Of a DNA stretch of 64,000 nucleotides, positions 11,586 through 21,553 are shown one piece after another. Each line of letters starts with the position of its first letter. Position 1 is the first letter of the stretch. The DNA lies in NCBI RefSeq assembly GCF_014635825.1, contig NZ_BMDO01000001.1, forward strand, positions 558,001 through 622,000, written 5' to 3'. Under the pieces are notes generated by a model. That model worked only from the letters and a program-made list of their open reading frames with translations, was not told the DNA's origin and did no database searches. The position numbers and the translations under genes were made by a program. This DNA comes from Mucilaginibacter galii. GTDB taxonomy: Bacteria; Bacteroidota; Bacteroidia; Sphingobacteriales; Sphingobacteriaceae.

Positions 11586-12080
11586 TTAGTGTTCTAAAAT
11601 ACTTTCCATAGGTATTCCACTATCAAGTGATTTTTGCAGGAATTCATTTTTAAAGACCTCTAATGCATAAGCCACTTGTTCCGGCTCATCAACGTAATAT
11701 TCATTATCATTCAAGCCCAAAGCGTCTAAAAAATTTTCTTCTGCTTCATACAGCTTGACAAAATTCTCCATTCCTCCATACTTTGCAAGCAGGTTAGTAG
11801 GCTCAGCATTCAGTGCAGGTATTAACTCATCCTCAATGAACTTAATTACATCTATTATGTCTTGCGGTTCATAATGAGCAGTATCATCAACGTCACTATA
11901 TCCCTCCGTATTCAAGTCGTTAAGTACCCTGTAGTAATATTCTCTAGTCGTTGCATAAAAAAGCTTTTTAGCTCTTGCTTCATTTAGTTGTTTTGCGTAG
12001 TACATAAGTAGAGCATACTCTCCAAATTGGTACCTCATCTTATTATCACCTAACACAAAAAGTTTAGATCTTATACCCAT
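11586..12080 (-). CDS. Hypothetical acidic protein
   Basis: A 164-residue, strongly acidic, largely helical soluble protein that I cannot place. It has no signal peptide or membrane segment. The ATG at 12080 is used; an ATG 14 codons later (MRYQFGEYALLMYY) is an alternative start with a more typical N-terminus. It lies downstream of ftsZ beyond the ftsZ terminator, so it is probably not part of the division cluster. Confidence 0.6.
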   Translation of the reverse strand: MGIRSKLFVLGDNKMRYQFGEYALLMYYAKQLNEARAKKLFYATTREYYYRVLNDLNTEGYSDVDDTAHYEPQDIIDVIKFIEDELIPALNAEPTNLLAKYGGMENFVKLYEAEENFLDALGLNDNEYYVDEPEQVAYALEVFKNEFLQKSLDSGIPMESILEH

Positions 12081-12119
12081 TATATATGAATTAATTAGCT
12101 TATGAACATTACTACTTCA

Positions 12120-12150
12120 CAAAAAAAGCCCCTACTCACGTAAGGGCTTC
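12120..12150 (-). terminator. Terminator after ftsZ, end of the dcw cluster
   Basis: AAGCCC pairs with GGGCTT around a 12-base loop. On the minus strand the stem is followed by a T run. Confidence 0.75.
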
Positions 12151-12168
12151 AATATAATTCTATTATAC

Positions 12169-13788
12169 TTAATCTACATTATCATGCAAGAACGAATTGT
12201 TCTTGCGAATCTCCGTAGTACCGTCATTTTCAGATAGCGAGAACTTAGAGATCGAACTTTCGTTGCTGGCCGGGGGTTGTTGCAGGGAAATTTCCTTGCG
12301 TTTGTAGGCCGGTACGTTTTCCAATTCCTGAATGTTGCCGTTACGCAGCTTCATGCTCAAGTCTTTCAAACGCATAATGCGCTCGCGCGATTTACGCAGT
12401 TGTTCTTCTATAGATTCGTTCGTTTTATTTTCGTCAGGGCTTACAACCGGCTCGGGTTGCTGCTGTACCTGGGCTTGTGGCTGCGGTGCTGGTGCAGGAG
12501 CAGGCTGTTGTAATGGTTGCTCAAAGCTCATTACAGTTTCTGTCACCTTGAACACCAAACCATCCGGTTCTTGTTCGGTTTCCGGCTCTGCTTCAGGCTC
12601 ATTCATCATTAAGCTGTGTCTTACCACATTGCTGTTGGTTTCTTCGTCGGCTTGGGCCAATATGTCGAACAGACCGTTTTGCTTTTGTGCCGAGGTAACT
12701 ACTTTTGAGGTTACATCTTCTTTAACCGATGGTTTTACAAACTCGTTAACGGGCTTTACCAAAGGCGCATTCTCCGGCATCAGCATCGAAACTACTTTCT
12801 TGGTGCTTTGCTCTTTTTCGCGTTCGTCTTTAGTTTGAAAACCGGTAGCAATAATAGTTACCGATATTTTATTGCCTAAGCTCTCGTCAATACAGTTACC
12901 CCAAATCAGGTCGGCCGCTAAACCGGCTTCTTCCTGTATGTAATCGGTAATAATGCTTACCTCATCCATAGTAACCTCTTGCTCGGTACCCGAGCTGATG
13001 TTTAACAGGATATAACGGGCACCTTCTATCTGGTTGTCTTTTAACAATGGAGATGACAAAGCACCTTCTACCGCTTTAGAAGCGCGGGTTTCGCCTTCGG
13101 CCGAAAAACTACCCATAATGGCTACACCGCTGTCTTTCATCACGGTACGCACATCCTTAAAATCCACGTTGATGTAACCCGGATGTGTAATGATCTCGGC
13201 AATACCTTTGGCGGCCGTGGTCAGTATATCATCGGCCTGGGCAAATGCCGAACCTAAGGTTAAGTTACCAAAGATCTGGCGCATTTTATCGTTAGAAATC
13301 ACCAGGAACGAATCCACATATTTCTTCAGTTCTTCTAAACCTTCTTCGGCCTGCATTTTACGACGCTTGCCCTCAAAAGAGAATGGCGTAGTGATGATGC
13401 CTACAGTAAGGATATCCATTTCGCGGGCCGCTTTGGCAATAATAGGGCTTGCACCGGTACCGGTACCACCACCCATACCTGCGGTTATGAACAGCATTTT
13501 AGTATTGCTGCCCAGCATTTGCTTCACATCCTCAATATTCTCTATAGCCGAGTTTTTACCTACCTCGGGGATAGAACCCGCACCCATACCTTCGGTTAAG
13601 CTTGCACCTAATTGCACCTTGTTAGGGATAGGGCTAAGCTCAAGCGCCTGCGCATCTGTGTTACAAATGATGAAGTCGACACCGGTAATACCTTGCTTGT
13701 ACATATGGTTTACCGCGTTGCCGCCGCCACCGCCAACACCAACTACCTTGATGATCGACGATTTTTCTTTTAACATCTCAAACTGCAT
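12169..13788 (-). CDS. ftsZ: Cell division protein FtsZ
   Basis: Tubulin-like GTPase that forms the division ring. The GTP-binding signature GGGTGTG is at 106-112, after the GVGGGGGNAV loop (17-25). At 539 residues it is long because of an extended, Gln/Pro/Glu-rich linker (about 390-470). It ends in FLHDNVD, the conserved tail that should dock FtsA. It is the last gene of the dcw cluster, separated from ftsA by a palindromic repeat doublet. The ATG at 13788 gives a 4-residue lead before MLKEKSS; the second Met is an alternative start. Confidence 0.98.
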   Translation of the reverse strand: MQFEMLKEKSSIIKVVGVGGGGGNAVNHMYKQGITGVDFIICNTDAQALELSPIPNKVQLGASLTEGMGAGSIPEVGKNSAIENIEDVKQMLGSNTKMLFITAGMGGGTGTGASPIIAKAAREMDILTVGIITTPFSFEGKRRKMQAEEGLEELKKYVDSFLVISNDKMRQIFGNLTLGSAFAQADDILTTAAKGIAEIITHPGYINVDFKDVRTVMKDSGVAIMGSFSAEGETRASKAVEGALSSPLLKDNQIEGARYILLNISSGTEQEVTMDEVSIITDYIQEEAGLAADLIWGNCIDESLGNKISVTIIATGFQTKDEREKEQSTKKVVSMLMPENAPLVKPVNEFVKPSVKEDVTSKVVTSAQKQNGLFDILAQADEETNSNVVRHSLMMNEPEAEPETEQEPDGLVFKVTETVMSFEQPLQQPAPAPAPQPQAQVQQQPEPVVSPDENKTNESIEEQLRKSRERIMRLKDLSMKLRNGNIQELENVPAYKRKEISLQQPPASNESSISKFSLSENDGTTEIRKNNSFLHDNVD

Positions 13789-13900
13789 GATACTTATTTT
13801 CAGGGGTATGTGTAATGATGGATATTTAATTTTACGCCATGTAATATTAAGACTTTTTTAGCTGATATTTTATCAATTTTTCGCAATTGTTAATAAAATA

Positions 13901-13989
13901 AAGCCCCTCCCAAACCCTCCCCGGTAGGGAGGGCTTTTTAATATTATTTGAAAGTCTCCCCCTCCCGGGGGGAGATTTAGAGGGGGCTT
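13901..13989. repeat. GC-rich palindromic doublet between ftsA and ftsZ (family 1)
   Basis: Two inverted half-elements (13901-13935 and 13951-13989). Each contains its own palindrome around CCCCGG and outer AAGCCCC / GGGGCTT ends. The spacer is about 15 bases and AT-rich. Confidence 0.9.
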
Positions 13990-15336
13990 CTATTTCAAAA
14001 AGTCTTCGTCTTTAATGTCGTCTTTAATGAATTTTTTACCGGTTTCTAAAATTTTGCCAAGCAGGCCAAATTTACGCTCGTCGGTGTATTTTGCTTTCTC
14101 GGTTTTGGCAGCAGGTTGTTGTGCTACGCCCAGGCTGTTGTATTCCATTTTCTGAATACCTTTTATCAATAAACCAATACCTGTAGCAAATGTTGGGCTT
14201 TGCAGCTCTTCGTAAGTACCTTTAGGTAACACCTCGTTTTTAGCCAGGTGCTCGTTAGGGTAACCAATGCGGCAGTCCAAACCGGTTACGTATTCTACCA
14301 GTTGCGATAAGTGCTTTAACTGTGCACCACCACCGGTAATCACGATGCCGGCAATCAGTTTCTTTTCGTAACCCGATGATTTAATTTCGTAGTATACATG
14401 CTCAATAATTTCTTCGATACGGGCCTGGATAATATACGCCAGGTTTTTTACCGAAATCTCTTTAGCATCGCGGCCACGCAAGCCGGGTACACATACAATT
14501 TCGTTCTCTTTGTTCTCATCTGCCAAGGCCGAACCAAATCTTACTTTCAGTTGCTCGGCAATATTGCGCATTACAGAACAGCCTTCGCGGATATCTTCGG
14601 TAATGCTGTTACCACCAAAAGGGATAACTGCCGTATGGCGGATAATACCTTCATGGAAAATGGCTACATCGGTAGTACCACCACCAATATCAACCAAAAC
14701 AACGCCGGCTTCTTTTTCTTCATCGCTCAATACGGATTCTGACGATGCCAGTGGCTCCAGGATTAGTTCCTGGCTTTCCAACTGTGCTTTGGTTACACAT
14801 TTAACAATGTTTTTAATAGCCGTTACCTGGCCCGATATGATATGGAAATTTGCCTCAAGCCTAACACCCGACATCCCGATCGGATCTTTAATGCCCGGCT
14901 CATTATCCACCGTAAACTCTTGCGGTAACACATGAATGATCTCCTCGCCCGGAGGCATCACCAGGTTATACATATCTTCTATGAGCTTATCAATATCCTT
15001 GCGGCCAATCTCGGTATTCAAATCACGACGGGTAATTAAGCCGCGGTGCTGTAAACTTTTTATATGCTGACCGGCAATGCCCACGTTCACAATACGTATT
15101 TCTACGTTAGATTGCGAACCGGCCACATCAACAGCCTGTAATATGCCTTGCACAGTTTTATCTATGTTTGATACCATCCCACGGGTAACACCAGCCGATT
15201 CGGCCTTACCAATTCCTAACACTTCTATCTTTCCGTTCTTGCTCCTGCGGCCAACAATAACACAAATTTTTGTGGTACCAATGTCCAATCCAACTACTAT
15301 TGGAGAGCTTTTTTCCTGCGGTATGCTTTTTTCCAT
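13990..15336 (-). CDS. ftsA: Cell division protein FtsA
   Basis: Actin-like ATPase that tethers FtsZ to the membrane. The 448 residues carry the phosphate-1 motif VGLDIGTTK (about 14-22) and the phosphate-2 motif VDIGGGTTD (about 215-223), then an adenosine motif near GIVITGGGAQL. The C-terminal end (KFIKDDIKDEDF) is amphipathic and could serve as the membrane anchor. It starts 6 bases after the ftsQ stop, which suggests coupled expression. Confidence 0.97.
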   Translation of the reverse strand: MEKSIPQEKSSPIVVGLDIGTTKICVIVGRRSKNGKIEVLGIGKAESAGVTRGMVSNIDKTVQGILQAVDVAGSQSNVEIRIVNVGIAGQHIKSLQHRGLITRRDLNTEIGRKDIDKLIEDMYNLVMPPGEEIIHVLPQEFTVDNEPGIKDPIGMSGVRLEANFHIISGQVTAIKNIVKCVTKAQLESQELILEPLASSESVLSDEEKEAGVVLVDIGGGTTDVAIFHEGIIRHTAVIPFGGNSITEDIREGCSVMRNIAEQLKVRFGSALADENKENEIVCVPGLRGRDAKEISVKNLAYIIQARIEEIIEHVYYEIKSSGYEKKLIAGIVITGGGAQLKHLSQLVEYVTGLDCRIGYPNEHLAKNEVLPKGTYEELQSPTFATGIGLLIKGIQKMEYNSLGVAQQPAAKTEKAKYTDERKFGLLGKILETGKKFIKDDIKDEDFLK

Positions 15337-15342
15337 AACTAT

Positions 15343-16215
15343 TTAAAATTGGGATGATGTATCTTTTAACGCTTGTTTCTTTATTGCTGTATCTATTTTT
15401 GCGGGCACGGGGCGCTTTATAGCGGCACTATCCACGTAGCCTTCTGCTTTAATGCCAATTACCTGGTTGGCATACTTAATATTAATGACCCTGTATTTAT
15501 CCCAGCCCACCTGTGGAATGGCCTGTTTATAAAATATCTGGAGGTTGTGAAACTTTGTTGATAGCGAGTCGGCGCGGCCCAAGAGAATTTTATGGTTGCC
15601 TACCCGTGGTATTAACTCAATTTCGCGTGCTTGGTTTACATAAATTTGTGCTATTTGTGCATTCCATAACGTGTCTTTCCTTATAAACTCCGCTGTGCGG
15701 TAAATATCTTTAGCCAAACCGGTATGCAGGGTGTCTATACGGTTGGTAAACATCTCATCAATGTTGCCGTTAGCCACCAGTACTTGCGCCGTAAAGTTGT
15801 TAGACAGCGGAATTTTTAACCCATGCTGGTCTACATAAAAATCCTGATCAAAACGGTTCAGTATGCGTAATACCGGATGGCGCTGACTAATCTCCACCTG
15901 TATGACCCCATCCATATCCATATACACCTTAGCCGACTCGATAAACGGATTGGCTTGCAACTTCTTTTCCAGATCCTGAATATTGATGTTTTCCATTTTG
16001 CGACCAACCAGCGTATGGCTGCTTACCTGCAAAATATTGTCAACTTCGGCCTGGTCAATAAAATACTCATTACCCGGTATGTAAACTTTTACCCCGGTAC
16101 AAACTACGCCTGCTTTTTTTGCACTAATGAAACTCATGAGCACAATTAATCCGGCTAAACTAACCAGCCAGCCAAACGCTATCCCAATTCGCTTCCACGC
16201 TATTTTATTCCACAT
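15343..16215 (-). CDS. ftsQ: Cell division protein FtsQ
   Basis: Bitopic divisome protein. A short cytoplasmic N-terminus is followed by one transmembrane helix (about 10-30) and a periplasmic POTRA-type domain starting near YIPGNEYF, then the FtsQ beta domain. The 290-residue length is normal for Bacteroidota. Its first 11 bases overlap the end of murC, and ftsA follows 6 bases after its stop. Assignment rests on topology, position and the POTRA-like pattern. Confidence 0.92.
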   Translation of the reverse strand: MWNKIAWKRIGIAFGWLVSLAGLIVLMSFISAKKAGVVCTGVKVYIPGNEYFIDQAEVDNILQVSSHTLVGRKMENINIQDLEKKLQANPFIESAKVYMDMDGVIQVEISQRHPVLRILNRFDQDFYVDQHGLKIPLSNNFTAQVLVANGNIDEMFTNRIDTLHTGLAKDIYRTAEFIRKDTLWNAQIAQIYVNQAREIELIPRVGNHKILLGRADSLSTKFHNLQIFYKQAIPQVGWDKYRVINIKYANQVIGIKAEGYVDSAAIKRPVPAKIDTAIKKQALKDTSSQF

Positions 16216-17572
16216 GGCTTAATGCTTGTTTTAAAGGGTTAACTAATTGGTCAATATCTCCGGCACCTACGGTAAGCAGCAACTCGGGCTGGTGCCTTTG
16301 TACGTGTTCTATTACGGCTTGTTTGCTTAACAGGTGTTTATCCTGCATTTTCATCCGGCTTAAAATGGTATGAGCATCAACACCAACAATAGGCAACTCG
16401 CGTGCGGGGTAAATATCCAGCATCAGCAACTCGTCGGTCATATCTAAAGCCTCGGCAAAACCATCGGCAAAATCGCGCGTGCGGGTAAACAGGTGCGGTT
16501 GAAACACGGTAGTCAACTTCCGGTTAGGGAACAGCTTTTTTACCGATGCAATGCAGGCTTTTAATTCTTCAGGGTGATGTGCGTAATCATCTATGTAGAT
16601 GTTTTTTTCGTTACGAACGATGTACTCGAAGCGACGCTTAACCCCTTTGAATGAGGCTAATGCTTGCTTGATAACCTCACCTTCAACTTGCATGAACAAA
16701 GCTACCTGTATAGCGGCTACGGCATTCTCTATATTGTGCATGCCGGGAATACCTATTTCAATATCATCAATAACGGTATCACCGCTTTCGAAATCGAAAT
16801 AGAAACTGCCGTTCTCAACACGGATATTATGTGCAATGGCATCGGCCGCTTCGGTCTTAATGGTATAGCTGGTGAAAGTGTGCGCTAAAGGCAAGCCTTG
16901 TTTAGCTATGAGCTTCCCTCCTGCTTTGATCTGCGAAGCAAACATTTGGAACGATTGGGTCAATTGCTCGTGACTGCCGTAGATATCCAAATGATCGGCA
17001 TCCATAGAGGTGATCACCGCAATATCGGGGTACAGTGTCAAAAAAGAACGATCATATTCATCAGCTTCCACCACTACGATATTCGATTTTCCGTAAAGCA
17101 CGTTGCTCTCATAATTGGTAGCAATGCCGCCTAAAAACGCCGTACAGTCTTTACCGGCTTCGGTTAAAATGTGCGCAATTAAGCTGGAGGTAGTGGTTTT
17201 ACCATGCGTACCCGCTACAGCTACCGTAAACATGCTTTGGCTAATTAAGCCCAAAACCTGCGAACGCTTAAACAACTCGAACCCGGCATTTTTAAAATGA
17301 TGCAGTATAGCCGAATCTTTAGGAATAGCAGGCGTGTAGATTATCAACGTATGCTCATCAGGTTGGGTAAACTCCGCCGGGATGAGGTTAACATTATCTT
17401 CAAAAACTATCTGCATACTTTCTGCTTGCAAGGCATCGGTTAATGGGGTTTCTGTTTTATCATAGCCGCATACCATACAGCCTAAATGACTAAAATATCG
17501 GGCCAGGCCACTCATGCCTATACCCCCGATACCAATCAAATAAACCCGCTGTATGTTGCGTAACTCCATCAT
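16205..17572 (-). CDS. murC: UDP-N-acetylmuramate--L-alanine ligase MurC
   Basis: Adds L-alanine to UDP-MurNAc in the cytoplasm. The 455 residues show the N-terminal nucleotide-binding loop GIGGIGMSGLA (about 14-24), the ATP loop GTHGKTT (121-127) and the DDYAHHPEE motif near residue 325. Two ATG codons (17572, 17569) are adjacent and either could be used. It follows murG across a palindromic doublet and overlaps ftsQ by 11 bases. Confidence 0.97.
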   Translation of the reverse strand: MMELRNIQRVYLIGIGGIGMSGLARYFSHLGCMVCGYDKTETPLTDALQAESMQIVFEDNVNLIPAEFTQPDEHTLIIYTPAIPKDSAILHHFKNAGFELFKRSQVLGLISQSMFTVAVAGTHGKTTTSSLIAHILTEAGKDCTAFLGGIATNYESNVLYGKSNIVVVEADEYDRSFLTLYPDIAVITSMDADHLDIYGSHEQLTQSFQMFASQIKAGGKLIAKQGLPLAHTFTSYTIKTEAADAIAHNIRVENGSFYFDFESGDTVIDDIEIGIPGMHNIENAVAAIQVALFMQVEGEVIKQALASFKGVKRRFEYIVRNEKNIYIDDYAHHPEELKACIASVKKLFPNRKLTTVFQPHLFTRTRDFADGFAEALDMTDELLMLDIYPARELPIVGVDAHTILSRMKMQDKHLLSKQAVIEHVQRHQPELLLTVGAGDIDQLVNPLKQALSHVE

Positions 17573-17585
17573 TTTCTATTTCTCT

Positions 17586-17668
17586 AAGCCCCTCCCCAGC
17601 CCTCCCCGGCAGGGAGGGAGCTTGTTAATTTTAAAGTCCTCCCTCCCGGGGAGGATTTAGGAGGGGCT
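17586..17668. repeat. GC-rich palindromic doublet between murG and murC (family 1)
   Basis: Half-elements at 17586-17621 and 17634-17668, inverted relative to each other, with outer AGCCCCTCC / GGAGGGGCT ends. Confidence 0.9.
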
Positions 17669-17676
17669 GCTTTTGT

Positions 17677-18816
17677 TTACTTTTTACTCTCTTTTATTAT
17701 ATCAATCACATGCTGTGCTATCACCTCATCGGCATTAGGCAGGGCCAGTTTTTTAATATTATTGCCCAGTGTTTCCTGTTCTTCTTTATTATTTAAAAGT
17801 TCAAGCGCCTTAGGCACTAATGTGGCGCCGGCCTCGGCATCGGTTACAAAAACTGCGGCATTGGTTTGCACCAGCGCCAGGGCGTTCTTGGTTTGGTGAT
17901 CTTCGGCCACATTGGGCGAAGGAACCAGGATAACCGGTTTGCCTACAATACACAACTCGGCAATGGTACCGGCACCGGCCCGCGATATAATGATATTGGC
18001 CGCTGCGTAAGCCAAATCCATGCGATTTAAAAATTCCACAATACGGATGTTTGGGTGATAGTTTTCGCCCAGCTTTTCCAAAATACCTGCATAGTATACT
18101 TTACCGGTTTGCCATATCAACTGCACATCTGCAGCAATCAATTTATCAAGCCCGGCCATCAAGCTTTGGTTCAGCGTACGTGCGCCCAAACTACCACCTG
18201 TTACCAGTATGACCTTTTTATTGGGCGAAAGCTTAAACTCTCGTAAAGCTTCTTCACGTTTACCCGCCGTATCTACCGATTGCTTGCGCACCGGGTTACC
18301 AGTTTTAACGATCTTATCGGCCGGGAAGAATTTATCCATTTCATCAAAGGCCACGCATATTTTTTTCGCCTTTTTGCTCAGCCATTTATTGGTGATGCCC
18401 GCGTAAGAGTTTTGCTCTTGTATAAGCGTTGGTATACCCTTGCCCGAAGCCGCGTACAATAACGGACCCGAGGCATAGCCACCTACACCCACTGCGGCAT
18501 CGGGTTTAAAATTCTTAATTACCCTGCCTGCCTGGTTTAAACTGGCCAGCAGTTTAATGGGAAATAACAGGTTTTTCCAAAGCGATTTACGCTGGATGCC
18601 CTGAATATCTAACCCTATGATTTTATAACCTGCCGCCGGAACCTTTTCCATTTCCATACGGCCATTAGCACCTACAAACAGGATCTCCGTAGCCGGATTC
18701 AGCTTTTTCAAAGCATTGGCAATAGCCACCGCCGGGAAAATATGCCCGCCCGTACCACCACCACTAATGATGATGCGCGGAGCAGCCTGCGTTGTATTTC
18801 CTTGTTGGTTTGGCAT
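17677..18816 (-). CDS. murG: UDP-GlcNAc--lipid I N-acetylglucosaminyltransferase MurG
   Basis: Makes lipid II at the inner face of the membrane. The 379 residues carry the GGGTGGHIFP loop (about 19-28), GVGGYASGP, and the donor-binding region TGGSLGARTLN and SRAGAGTIAEL. The length is normal with a slightly extended N-terminus (MPNQQGNTTQAAP). It lies downstream of ftsW (57-base gap) and upstream of murC. Confidence 0.97.
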   Translation of the reverse strand: MPNQQGNTTQAAPRIIISGGGTGGHIFPAVAIANALKKLNPATEILFVGANGRMEMEKVPAAGYKIIGLDIQGIQRKSLWKNLLFPIKLLASLNQAGRVIKNFKPDAAVGVGGYASGPLLYAASGKGIPTLIQEQNSYAGITNKWLSKKAKKICVAFDEMDKFFPADKIVKTGNPVRKQSVDTAGKREEALREFKLSPNKKVILVTGGSLGARTLNQSLMAGLDKLIAADVQLIWQTGKVYYAGILEKLGENYHPNIRIVEFLNRMDLAYAAANIIISRAGAGTIAELCIVGKPVILVPSPNVAEDHQTKNALALVQTNAAVFVTDAEAGATLVPKALELLNNKEEQETLGNNIKKLALPNADEVIAQHVIDIIKESKK

Positions 18817-18852
18817 TTAATTAATCTATATCTTGTCTACTATTCCTTCTGT

Positions 18853-18867
18853 ACTCTTGACTCTGTA
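18853..18867. repeat. Short dispersed repeat shared with the gap 3' end
   Basis: A 15-base sequence, ACTCTTGACTCTGTA, occurs here between ftsW and murG and again at 41861-41875, where it encodes the last residues of gap. Confidence 0.6.
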
Positions 18868-18873
18868 CTCTTA

Positions 18874-20040
18874 TTAAGCTACTTCCAATATTTCGCCCAC
18901 CACTATTTTCTTCTTGGCCACATTGGCTACCTCATTCTCATCAATATGGCGGCTTACCGACAGGATGATACCAAAAGCTACACTGGTAAACAGGATAGAC
19001 GTACCACCCATACTCACCAAGGGCATTGGCACACCCGTTACCGGGCCCAAACCTACTGCTACGGCCATATTGGCAAAAGCCTGTATGGTTAAGCTAAAGC
19101 TTAACCCTGCTGCCAGTAAAGCCCCAAACGCTTTGGGTGCTTTGGTTACAATTTTTATACACCGGTACAGCAAGAAAAGGTACATAAACATGATGAACAC
19201 ACCACCAAATAAGCCATACTCTTCTATAATAGTGGCATACACAAAATCAGAATATGGGTGAGGCAAAAAGTTACGCTCTGTACTGTTGCCGGGGCCTTTA
19301 CCAAAAATACCACCGGTAGCAATGGCAATTTTTGAATGGTCTGACTGAAATGATTTATCATTATCCACCTTTTCGGGGTGCATATATGTATTGATACGGG
19401 AAATATAAGTTTTACGACGCGGGCCTAAAAGCACTACACCAGTAAGTAACACCGCACCTGCCAAACACACCACGGCAATTTGCTTAACGCTTATACGGCC
19501 AATAATTAACAGCAAAATACTTACACCAAAAAGCATTAATGCCGTTGATAAGTTAGCCAGCGCAATTAAAATAAACACCACACACACCGAACCCATGATA
19601 GGAATGAACGACTGCTTTACATCTTTTATATGTTCTTGCTTGCGCGAAAGCGTGCGTGCCAGGTAGGTAATTAAAGCGAGTTTAGCCAAATCGGATGTTT
19701 GAAACGTAAGTCCGCCCGGGAGCGCAACCCAACGACTTGCACCGTTTACGTGATTACCAAAAAGCAAAGTGTATAACAGCAAGGGAATGGTTACTACCAT
19801 TAATAGTTTTGATATACCTGCGTAATAACGATAATCCAGCTTATGCGAAACGTACATCAAAACTCCACCACCAACCATCATGAAGAAGTGTTTCAACAAA
19901 ATAGATTCGTTGGCAACACCGCGCTTATAAGCTAATGTTCCGGTAGCGCTGTATACTGCTAATAACGATATTACCGACAGTAATATCACAATGAGCCATA
20001 TCCACCTGTCGCCCTTGGTTTTATCTAAAAGTCTGTACAT
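18874..20040 (-). CDS. ftsW: Lipid II polymerase / division protein FtsW
   Basis: SEDS-family peptidoglycan glycosyltransferase of the septum, partner of FtsI. A 388-residue polytopic protein with about ten hydrophobic segments. Conserved SEDS blocks are present: FQTSDLAKLAL, QSDHSKIAIATGG and a C-terminal GPVTGVPMPLVSMGGTS, typical of the family. It lies between murD and murG in the dcw order. Confidence 0.96.
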   Translation of the reverse strand: MYRLLDKTKGDRWIWLIVILLSVISLLAVYSATGTLAYKRGVANESILLKHFFMMVGGGVLMYVSHKLDYRYYAGISKLLMVVTIPLLLYTLLFGNHVNGASRWVALPGGLTFQTSDLAKLALITYLARTLSRKQEHIKDVKQSFIPIMGSVCVVFILIALANLSTALMLFGVSILLLIIGRISVKQIAVVCLAGAVLLTGVVLLGPRRKTYISRINTYMHPEKVDNDKSFQSDHSKIAIATGGIFGKGPGNSTERNFLPHPYSDFVYATIIEEYGLFGGVFIMFMYLFLLYRCIKIVTKAPKAFGALLAAGLSFSLTIQAFANMAVAVGLGPVTGVPMPLVSMGGTSILFTSVAFGIILSVSRHIDENEVANVAKKKIVVGEILEVA

Positions 20041-20119
20041 CGTACCGTTGATTTTTTTGATTAGGTGATTCCGTTGAGAAAATCACATTTCAGATACTAT
20101 TCCTGCTACACTTCTCATT

Positions 20120-20154
20120 TGCACATCTGCATATCCACTCATCTGCACATCTAC
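20120..20154. repeat. 'Cacatctgc' repeat after murD (family 5)
   Basis: Repeated CATCTGCA units abut the murD stop codon. The same unit flanks the S23 gene at 22.9 and 23.3 kb. Confidence 0.6.
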
Positions 20155-20155
20155 A

Positions 20156-21553
20156 TTACAGTTCCATTACCGCTTTCTTAAACTGCTCGCCGCGTTCTTC
20201 GTAGTTCTTGAACAGGTCGAAACTGGCGCAAGCCGGTGATAGCAATACGGTATCGCCTTTGGTGGCCAGTTTATAAGCTGCGTTAACGGCATCAAACGCC
20301 GAAGCAGTATCTACAATTTTAGCTACCTCGCCGTCAAAGGCAGCGTGAATGCGGCTGTTATCGGTACCCATGCAAACAATGGCTTTCACCTTCTTTTGCA
20401 CCAGGCCGGCTAATTCGTTGTAGTCGTTACCTTTATCAACACCACCTAAAATCAAAACCACCTTACCATCAGGCATACCTTCAAGCGCATACCAGGTAGA
20501 GTTTACGTTGGTGGCCTTAGAATCATTGATAAAGCGGATACCCGAAATATCGGCTACGTGCTCCAGGCGGTGTGCAACGTTTTTAAAGTCGCCCATGCTG
20601 TCGCGGATAGACTCGTTTCTCAATTCCAGTACTTTCGACACAATTCCAGAGGCCATTGAATTGTAGATGTTGTGTTTACCCTGTAAAGCCAGTTTGGTGA
20701 TAGTCATTATAAAATGATTGTTATTTGGTGTATTTATGGTTAGTTCTTCGCCGTTGAGATATGCTCCCAACAGTAATGCTTTTTGTATACTAAAAGGCAG
20801 CAATTGTGCTGCAATAGTGCGTTTGCCCACCCCTTTCAGGGTTTCGGCATCATCGGCACAGTAAATAAAATAATCTTCGGCCGTTTGATTTTGCACAATG
20901 CGGAACTTGCTGTCGGCATAATTCTCCAGTTTGTAATCGTACCGGTCCAAATGATCGGGCGTAATGTTGAGCAATACGGCAATATGCGCACGGAACTCAT
21001 ACATATCATCGAGCATGAAGCTGCTTAGCTCCAGGACATAGTACTCAAACTTTTCGGTAGCCACCTGGTAAGCAAAGCTATTGCCTATGTTACCGGCCAG
21101 GCCCACATTTAACCCTGCATTTTTAAGGATATGATAAGTTAAACCCGTAGTGGTAGTTTTACCGTTAGACCCTGTAATAGCAATAATTTTGGCATCAGTA
21201 TAACGCCCGGCAAATTCGATCTCCGAGATAACGGGGATGCCTTTTGCGCGTAAAACTTTCACTATAGGCGCTTTTTCAGGAATGCCCGGACTTTTTACCA
21301 CTTCCGTAGCATTCAATATCTCGCTTTCGGTATGCTGCTTTTCTTCAAAGCGGATATTCCAGCCTTGCAGTTGAGCCTTATACTTATCGGCAATGGCGCC
21401 AAAATCCGAAACAAACACTTCATACCCCTGCTGCTGGGCCAGGTAAGCCGCACCCACGCCGCTTTCGCCGGCGCCAAGTACCACTAACCTCTCCCCGGCC
21501 CTCTCCAAAGGAGAGGGAGCAGAAGTGGATGATATGTTATTAGTTTCGTTCAT
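20156..21553 (-). CDS. murD: UDP-N-acetylmuramoylalanine--D-glutamate ligase MurD, with a repeat-encoded N-terminus
   Basis: Adds D-glutamate to UDP-MurNAc-L-Ala. The 465 residues include the ATP loop TGSNGKTTTT (127-136) and the substrate lobe containing HRLEHVADISG. The normal N-terminal fold begins only at LVVLGAGESGVG (about 23). Residues 12-22 (APSPLERAGER) are encoded by a half-copy of the GC-rich palindromic element (21486-21520), and the start codon lies between the two halves of the doublet. This adds roughly 15-20 residues relative to ordinary MurD. The core looks intact, so the enzyme is expected to be active. Confidence 0.95.
   Translation of the reverse strand: MNETNNISSTSAPSPLERAGERLVVLGAGESGVGAAYLAQQQGYEVFVSDFGAIADKYKAQLQGWNIRFEEKQHTESEILNATEVVKSPGIPEKAPIVKVLRAKGIPVISEIEFAGRYTDAKIIAITGSNGKTTTTGLTYHILKNAGLNVGLAGNIGNSFAYQVATEKFEYYVLELSSFMLDDMYEFRAHIAVLLNITPDHLDRYDYKLENYADSKFRIVQNQTAEDYFIYCADDAETLKGVGKRTIAAQLLPFSIQKALLLGAYLNGEELTINTPNNNHFIMTITKLALQGKHNIYNSMASGIVSKVLELRNESIRDSMGDFKNVAHRLEHVADISGIRFINDSKATNVNSTWYALEGMPDGKVVLILGGVDKGNDYNELAGLVQKKVKAIVCMGTDNSRIHAAFDGEVAKIVDTASAFDAVNAAYKLATKGDTVLLSPACASFDLFKNYEERGEQFKKAVMEL

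Noticed and set aside
13190-13861. Long open frame on the + strand opposite ftsZ
   Set aside because: It lies fully antisense to the conserved ftsZ coding region, has no recognisable domain and reflects the codon pattern of ftsZ.
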